Of a DNA stretch of 8,015 bases, positions 5,588-8,015 are shown one piece after another. The notes beneath the pieces were generated by a model that saw only the letters and a list, made by a program, of their open reading frames with translations, did not search any database and was not told the DNA's origin. Position numbers and translations under genes: made by a program. The stretch is from Alterirhizorhabdus sp964247265 (GTDB lineage Bacteria; Pseudomonadota; Alphaproteobacteria; Sphingomonadales; Sphingomonadaceae). The DNA is taken from contig CAXTTS010000144.1 in NCBI GenBank assembly GCA_964247265.1, positions 1-8,015 on the forward strand, given 5' to 3'. Numbering within the stretch: position 1 is the first letter of the stretch; each line of letters starts with the position of its first letter.

Positions 5588-6532
5588 ATGACGACATTCC
5601 TGCCAACGCTGAAGCAGCTGCAATATCTGGTGGCGTTACGTCAGCACGGCCACTTCAGCCGCGCGGCGGAATCCTGCTTCGTCAGCCAGTCGACCCTCTC
5701 GGCCGGTCTGCGCGAGCTCGAGTCGCTGATCGGCATCGTCCTGGTCGAACGCACCCGCCGGGTGGTCCGCTTCACTCCTCTCGGCCTGCGCATCGCAGAT
5801 AAGGCCGAACGCGTGCTGCGCGAAGCCGAGGAGCTGAGCGACATGGCGCGCAGCGCCGGCAAGCCACTGTCGGGCGAACTGCGCATGTCGGTGATCCCAA
5901 CGATCGCACCCTTCCTGCTGCCCCGTATCCTCCGGCGCCTGCGCACCGACTGGCCCGAGCTGAAACTGTACCTGCGCGAAGAGACCACCGGTCTCGCCTG
6001 CGACGCGCTGCACCGCGGGCAGGTCGATTGCGTGCTGCTGGCGCTGCCCTATCAGTGCGGTGAGGTGGAGGTCGCCGGCCTGTTCGACGATCGCCTGTGG
6101 TTCGCCTTCCCGGCCGGCGGCGCGCTGCCCCCCGCCGCCTCGATCACACCCGACGCGATCGACGAGACGCAATTGCTGCTGCTGGAAGACGGGCACTGCC
6201 TGAAGGATCATGCGCTGGCCGCCTGTAACCGGCCGGAACTGCGCGCGGAGGCATCGATGCTCGGCACCTCGCTCCACACGCTCGTCCAGATGGTCGACAA
6301 CGGTCTCGGCGTCACCCTGCTGCCCCAGATGGCCATCGATGCAGGCATCCTCGACAGCACCGATGTGGTCGCTCGCCCGCTCGAGGCGGAACATCCTTCC
6401 CGCCGTATCGCGCTCGCCTGGCGGAAGGGTAGCCCGCGCGATCGCGAATTTGGCTTGCTCGCCGATGCATTGCGCGCCGCTCATGAAGATTCGACATCCC
6501 GCGCCAAGGCGGAAGCCATTCCGCCGAAATAA
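5588..6532 (+). CDS. oxyR: Peroxide-sensing LysR-family regulator OxyR
   Basis: A 314-residue LysR-type regulator. The N-terminal winged helix-turn-helix (about 7-65) includes LKQLQYLVALRQHGHFSRAAESCFVSQSTLSAGLRELE, followed by the linker helix and the substrate-binding-like sensor domain (about 95-300). The redox pair is visible in EDGHCLKDHALAAC, Cys204 and Cys213, with the same 9-residue spacing as Cys199/Cys208 of E. coli OxyR; they form a disulfide when hydrogen peroxide is present and switch the protein to its activating state. Residues 227-247 (GTSLHTLVQMVDNGLGVTLLP) are also typical of OxyR. The chosen ATG gives the common alphaproteobacterial start MTTFLPTLKQLQYLV and has GAGG 6 bases upstream. 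It is slightly longer than E. coli OxyR through a charged C-terminal tail. It is divergent from ahpC, its most likely target, and probably represses itself. Confidence 0.95.
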   Translation: MTTFLPTLKQLQYLVALRQHGHFSRAAESCFVSQSTLSAGLRELESLIGIVLVERTRRVVRFTPLGLRIADKAERVLREAEELSDMARSAGKPLSGELRMSVIPTIAPFLLPRILRRLRTDWPELKLYLREETTGLACDALHRGQVDCVLLALPYQCGEVEVAGLFDDRLWFAFPAGGALPPAASITPDAIDETQLLLLEDGHCLKDHALAACNRPELRAEASMLGTSLHTLVQMVDNGLGVTLLPQMAIDAGILDSTDVVARPLEAEHPSRRIALAWRKGSPRDREFGLLADALRAAHEDSTSRAKAEAIPPK

Positions 6533-6546
6533 CGGCAAAGTCGCTT

Positions 6547-6574
6547 GCAACCGTAACGGTATCGGCAGCGTATC
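6547..6574 (+). promoter_or_regulatory. Possible ECF-sigma promoter for the fasciclin gene
   Basis: GCAACC (6547-6552), 16 bases, then CGTATC (6569-6574) resembles ECF sigma factor promoters with an AAC-containing -35 and a CGT-type -10; Caulobacter SigF promoters have a similar shape and the same 16-base gap. A start about 6580 would leave a 40-base leader before the ATG at 6621. An overlapping palindrome ACCGT-A-ACGGT (6550-6560) may instead be an operator. This is a pattern match by eye only. Confidence 0.3.
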
Positions 6575-6620
6575 TGGACCGTCCGTCTGACCAGGCGGAA
6601 TCGAACAGGAGAGCTTTCCG

Positions 6621-7184
6621 ATGATGAGCATGTTCAAGCGCGGGGCGATTTCCGCTGCCATCCTTCTTTCCGTGAGCGGCGTGGCATCCGTGCAGGCCAA
6701 GGTGACGTATCCGATGGTCGGCGGCGCCGCCATGTACCCGACCAAGACCATCGTCGAGAACGCCGTCAACTCGGCCGATCACACCACGCTGGTCGCCGCC
6801 GTGAAGGCTGCCGGCCTGGTCGATACGCTGTCCGGTCCCGGTCCGTTCACCGTGTTCGCACCGACCAACGCCGCGTTCGCCAAGCTGCCGGCCGGTACGG
6901 TGGATACGCTGGTGATGCCGGAGAATAAGGGCACCCTCACCTCGATCCTCACCTACCATGTCGTACCCGGCAAGATGACGTCGAAGGATCTCGCCGCCGC
7001 GATCAAGAAGGGCAAGGGCACCGCCACGCTCACCACCGCGCAGGGCGGTACGCTCACCGCGACGATGCACGGCAAGGGCATCATGCTGACCGATGCCAAA
7101 GGCGGCATGAGCATGGTGACGCAGGCCGACGTGATCCAGTCCAACGGCGTGATCCACGTCGTCGATACGGTACTGATGCCCTGA
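6621..7184 (+). CDS. Secreted fasciclin (FAS1) domain protein
   Basis: A 187-residue exported protein. The N-terminus is a signal peptide: MMSMFKRG, a hydrophobic core AISAAILLSVSGVA, and a likely cleavage after VQA at residue 26. The mature part is a single FAS1 domain (about 43-187): TIVENAVNSADHTTLVAAVKAAGLVDTL, the H1 box GPGPFTVFAPTNAAFAKLP (72-90), the middle motif LTYHVVPGKM (110-119), and the H2 box NGVIHVVDTVLMP (175-187). FAS1 domains mediate adhesion or ligand binding; in bacteria small periplasmic single-FAS1 proteins are common but their role is mostly unclear. No lipobox cysteine or anchor is seen, so it should be periplasmic or released. AGGAGA at 6607-6612 precedes the first of three nearby ATG codons (6621, 6624, 6630), and 6621 fits best. 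It stands alone, in the same direction as oxyR with an 88-bp gap, and is probably transcribed from its own promoter. Confidence 0.9.
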   Translation: MMSMFKRGAISAAILLSVSGVASVQAKVTYPMVGGAAMYPTKTIVENAVNSADHTTLVAAVKAAGLVDTLSGPGPFTVFAPTNAAFAKLPAGTVDTLVMPENKGTLTSILTYHVVPGKMTSKDLAAAIKKGKGTATLTTAQGGTLTATMHGKGIMLTDAKGGMSMVTQADVIQSNGVIHVVDTVLMP

Positions 7185-7209
7185 TTCGATCCGCGGCATC
7201 GCAATGAAA

Positions 7210-7243
7210 GGGAGGGCGGCCGCCGCACGGTGGCCGCCTTCTC
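7210..7243 (+). terminator. Hairpin terminator after the fasciclin gene
   Basis: GGCGGCC (7215-7221) and GGCCGCC (7232-7238) form 7 perfect pairs around a 10-base loop, and the stem can extend outward by five more pairs, two of them G-U, to 7210/7243. It starts 26 bases after the fasciclin stop. The 3' side (TTCTCC) is only slightly pyrimidine-rich, with no true U-tract. Confidence 0.55.
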
Positions 7244-7263
7244 CGTGTCGGCACGGCAGCCGG

Positions 7264-7303
7264 TTGCGTGGCGCCGCCGGTCCGTGATAGGCGCCGCCGG
7301 TCC
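7264..7303 (+). promoter_or_regulatory. yajC upstream region: 14-bp direct repeat and possible promoter
   Basis: GGCGCCGCCGGTCC occurs twice without mismatch (7270-7283 and 7290-7303), with a 20-base period. Between the copies is GATAGG (7286-7291), which with TTGCGT (7264-7269) at a 16-base distance could form a sigma-70-like promoter for yajC-secD. Repeat copies would then flank the -10. The repeat is directly seen; the promoter is a weak match. Confidence 0.4.
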
Positions 7304-7344
7304 ACGGCCACCCGGCCGGCCGCTTCTAGGAAGCCACGCTCCCC

Positions 7345-7686
7345 ATGTTCATCACTCCCGCATATGCCCAGGCCGCCGGCGCTGCCCAGCCCGGTGGCGC
7401 TGCCGCCGTCATCATGCAGATGGCGCCGCTGCTGCTGATCTTCGTCGGCTTCTACTTCCTCATCCTCCGGCCGCAGCAGCAGCGCGCCAAGGCGCACCGC
7501 GAGCTGCTGATGGCCGTGAAGAAGGGTGACCAGGTCGTCACCGGCGGCGGCCTGCTCGGCAAGGTGACCCGGGTCGAGGAGGATGCGGTGGAGGTGGAAC
7601 TCGCCCCCAACGTCCGCGTCCGCGCGCTGAAGTCCACGCTGTCCGACGTGACCGGCGTCGGCACCGCCAAGCCCGCGAACGACTGA
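7345..7686 (+). CDS. yajC: Preprotein translocase subunit YajC
   Basis: A 113-residue single-span inner-membrane protein that associates with SecDF and the SecYEG translocon during protein export and membrane insertion. It has a short Ala/Gly-rich periplasmic N-terminus, one transmembrane helix (about residues 22-41, IMQMAPLLLIFVGFYFLILR), the diagnostic basic motif RPQQQRAKAHREL right after it, and a small cytoplasmic domain with KKGDQVVTGGGLLGKVTRVEEDAVEVEL and VRVRALKSTLSDV. Length is normal for the family. AGGAAG (7328-7333) lies 11 bases before the ATG, a somewhat long spacing. secD begins 6 bases after its stop, so the two are almost certainly cotranscribed as in most proteobacteria. 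Confidence 0.95.
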   Translation: MFITPAYAQAAGAAQPGGAAAVIMQMAPLLLIFVGFYFLILRPQQQRAKAHRELLMAVKKGDQVVTGGGLLGKVTRVEEDAVEVELAPNVRVRALKSTLSDVTGVGTAKPAND

Positions 7687-7692
7687 TCCAAG

Positions 7693-8015
7693 ATGCTCGA
7701 CTTTCCGCGCTGGAAGATCTGGTCGATCTGCCTCGTCCTCGCGCTGGGCGTGATGTTCGCGATACCAAGCTTTCTGCCGGAAGCGACGGTGGCGCGGTTC
7801 CCGCCGGGCGTGCCGAGCGCGCGGTTCAACCTCGGCCTTGATCTTTCCGGCGGCAGCCACATCCTGCTGGAGGCGGACACCAACGATCTCGCCAAGCAGC
7901 AGCTCGCCAAGATGGAGGAGACCGTCCGCACCGAGATGCGGCGCGGCGATCCGCAGGTGAACATCGGTGACATCTCCACAACGGGCAATCGCCTCTCCTT
8001 CTTCGTCCGCGATGT
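7693..8015 (+). CDS. secD: Protein translocase subunit SecD (3' end missing)
   Basis: The first 107 codons are visible; the gene runs out of the window. The N-terminus MLDFPRWKIW leads into a first transmembrane helix (about residues 9-27), then the strongly conserved SecD motif FNLGLDLSGGSHILLEAD (residues 45-62), followed by a helical stretch DLAKQQLAKMEETVRTEMRR that starts the periplasmic P1 region. SecD, with SecF, uses the proton gradient to pull exported proteins through SecYEG. The ATG at 7693 fits the family N-terminus. No clear ribosome binding site precedes it; with only 6 bases after the yajC stop, translation is probably coupled to yajC. secF is expected just beyond the window. 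Confidence 0.95.
   Translation, partial: MLDFPRWKIWSICLVLALGVMFAIPSFLPEATVARFPPGVPSARFNLGLDLSGGSHILLEADTNDLAKQQLAKMEETVRTEMRRGDPQVNIGDISTTGNRLSFFVRD

Noticed and set aside
5636..6769. Long open frame of 377 codons antisense to oxyR and crossing into the fasciclin gene
   Set aside because: The sense strand carries a full OxyR with redox cysteines. The antisense product is low-complexity, rich in Gln, Gly, Arg and His, with no recognisable domain, as expected from GC-rich codon bias.
7081..7988. Minus-strand open frames across yajC and secD (7081-7860, 7452-7988)
   Set aside because: They are shadows of the yajC and secD coding frames, with no motifs, and they cross the gene boundary and the intergenic repeat.
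1..8015. CRISPR array, insertion sequence, tRNA, prophage or defence island
   Set aside because: No regularly spaced repeats, transposase or integrase motifs, tRNA cloverleaf or terminal inverted repeats were seen; codon use and GC character look even across the window.

Overview
The window reads as chromosomal DNA from a GC-rich alphaproteobacterium, most likely a sphingomonad (Sphingomonas or a close relative). This rests on gene order and protein character: an OxyR whose N-terminus looks alphaproteobacterial, an AhpC/AhpD pair with no AhpF, an EpsC-type serine acetyltransferase overlapping a DUF2794 gene, and a yajC-secD start with a typical alphaproteobacterial SecD N-terminus. I see no insertion sequence, phage gene, CRISPR array, tRNA or rRNA. 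It looks like ordinary core or near-core genome, not an accessory island.

Layout from left to right: (1) the 3' end of an OmpA-domain gene on the plus strand (1-397), converging on (2) a GMC-family FAD oxidoreductase on the minus strand (419-2050). (3) A 215-bp divergent spacer, then (4) a plus-strand short-chain dehydrogenase of the MFE-2 type (2266-3156). A perfect 9-bp hairpin at 3171-3191 separates it from (5) a run of four minus-strand genes read from right to left: ahpC (4936-5481), ahpD (4340-4861), a cysE/epsC-type serine O-acetyltransferase (3552-4262) and a DUF2794 gene (3205-3552). (6) oxyR (5588-6532) is divergent from ahpC across a 106-bp regulatory spacer. (7) A secreted fasciclin-domain protein (6621-7184). 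(8) yajC (7345-7686) and the 5' part of secD (7693 onward, cut by the window end).

The centre forms a peroxide-response unit. OxyR carries the two redox cysteines, AhpC is a three-cysteine peroxiredoxin of the mycobacterial type, and AhpD has the CxxC thiol-reductase site that can recycle AhpC without AhpF. Next comes the enzyme that commits serine to cysteine synthesis, so peroxide reduction and thiol supply lie next to each other, although a shared transcript is not proven. The ahpC-oxyR spacer holds a four-part element with exact OxyR spacing that overlaps the oxyR ribosome binding site. A strong intrinsic terminator sits between ahpC and ahpD, its U-tract almost touching the ahpD ribosome binding site; this points to unequal expression of the two proteins.

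No clearly new protein system is visible. The observations most worth a second look are regulatory: the intercistronic terminator, the OxyR-like element with two adjacent palindromes beside it, a possible ECF-sigma promoter ahead of the fasciclin gene, and an exact 14-bp direct repeat ahead of yajC.
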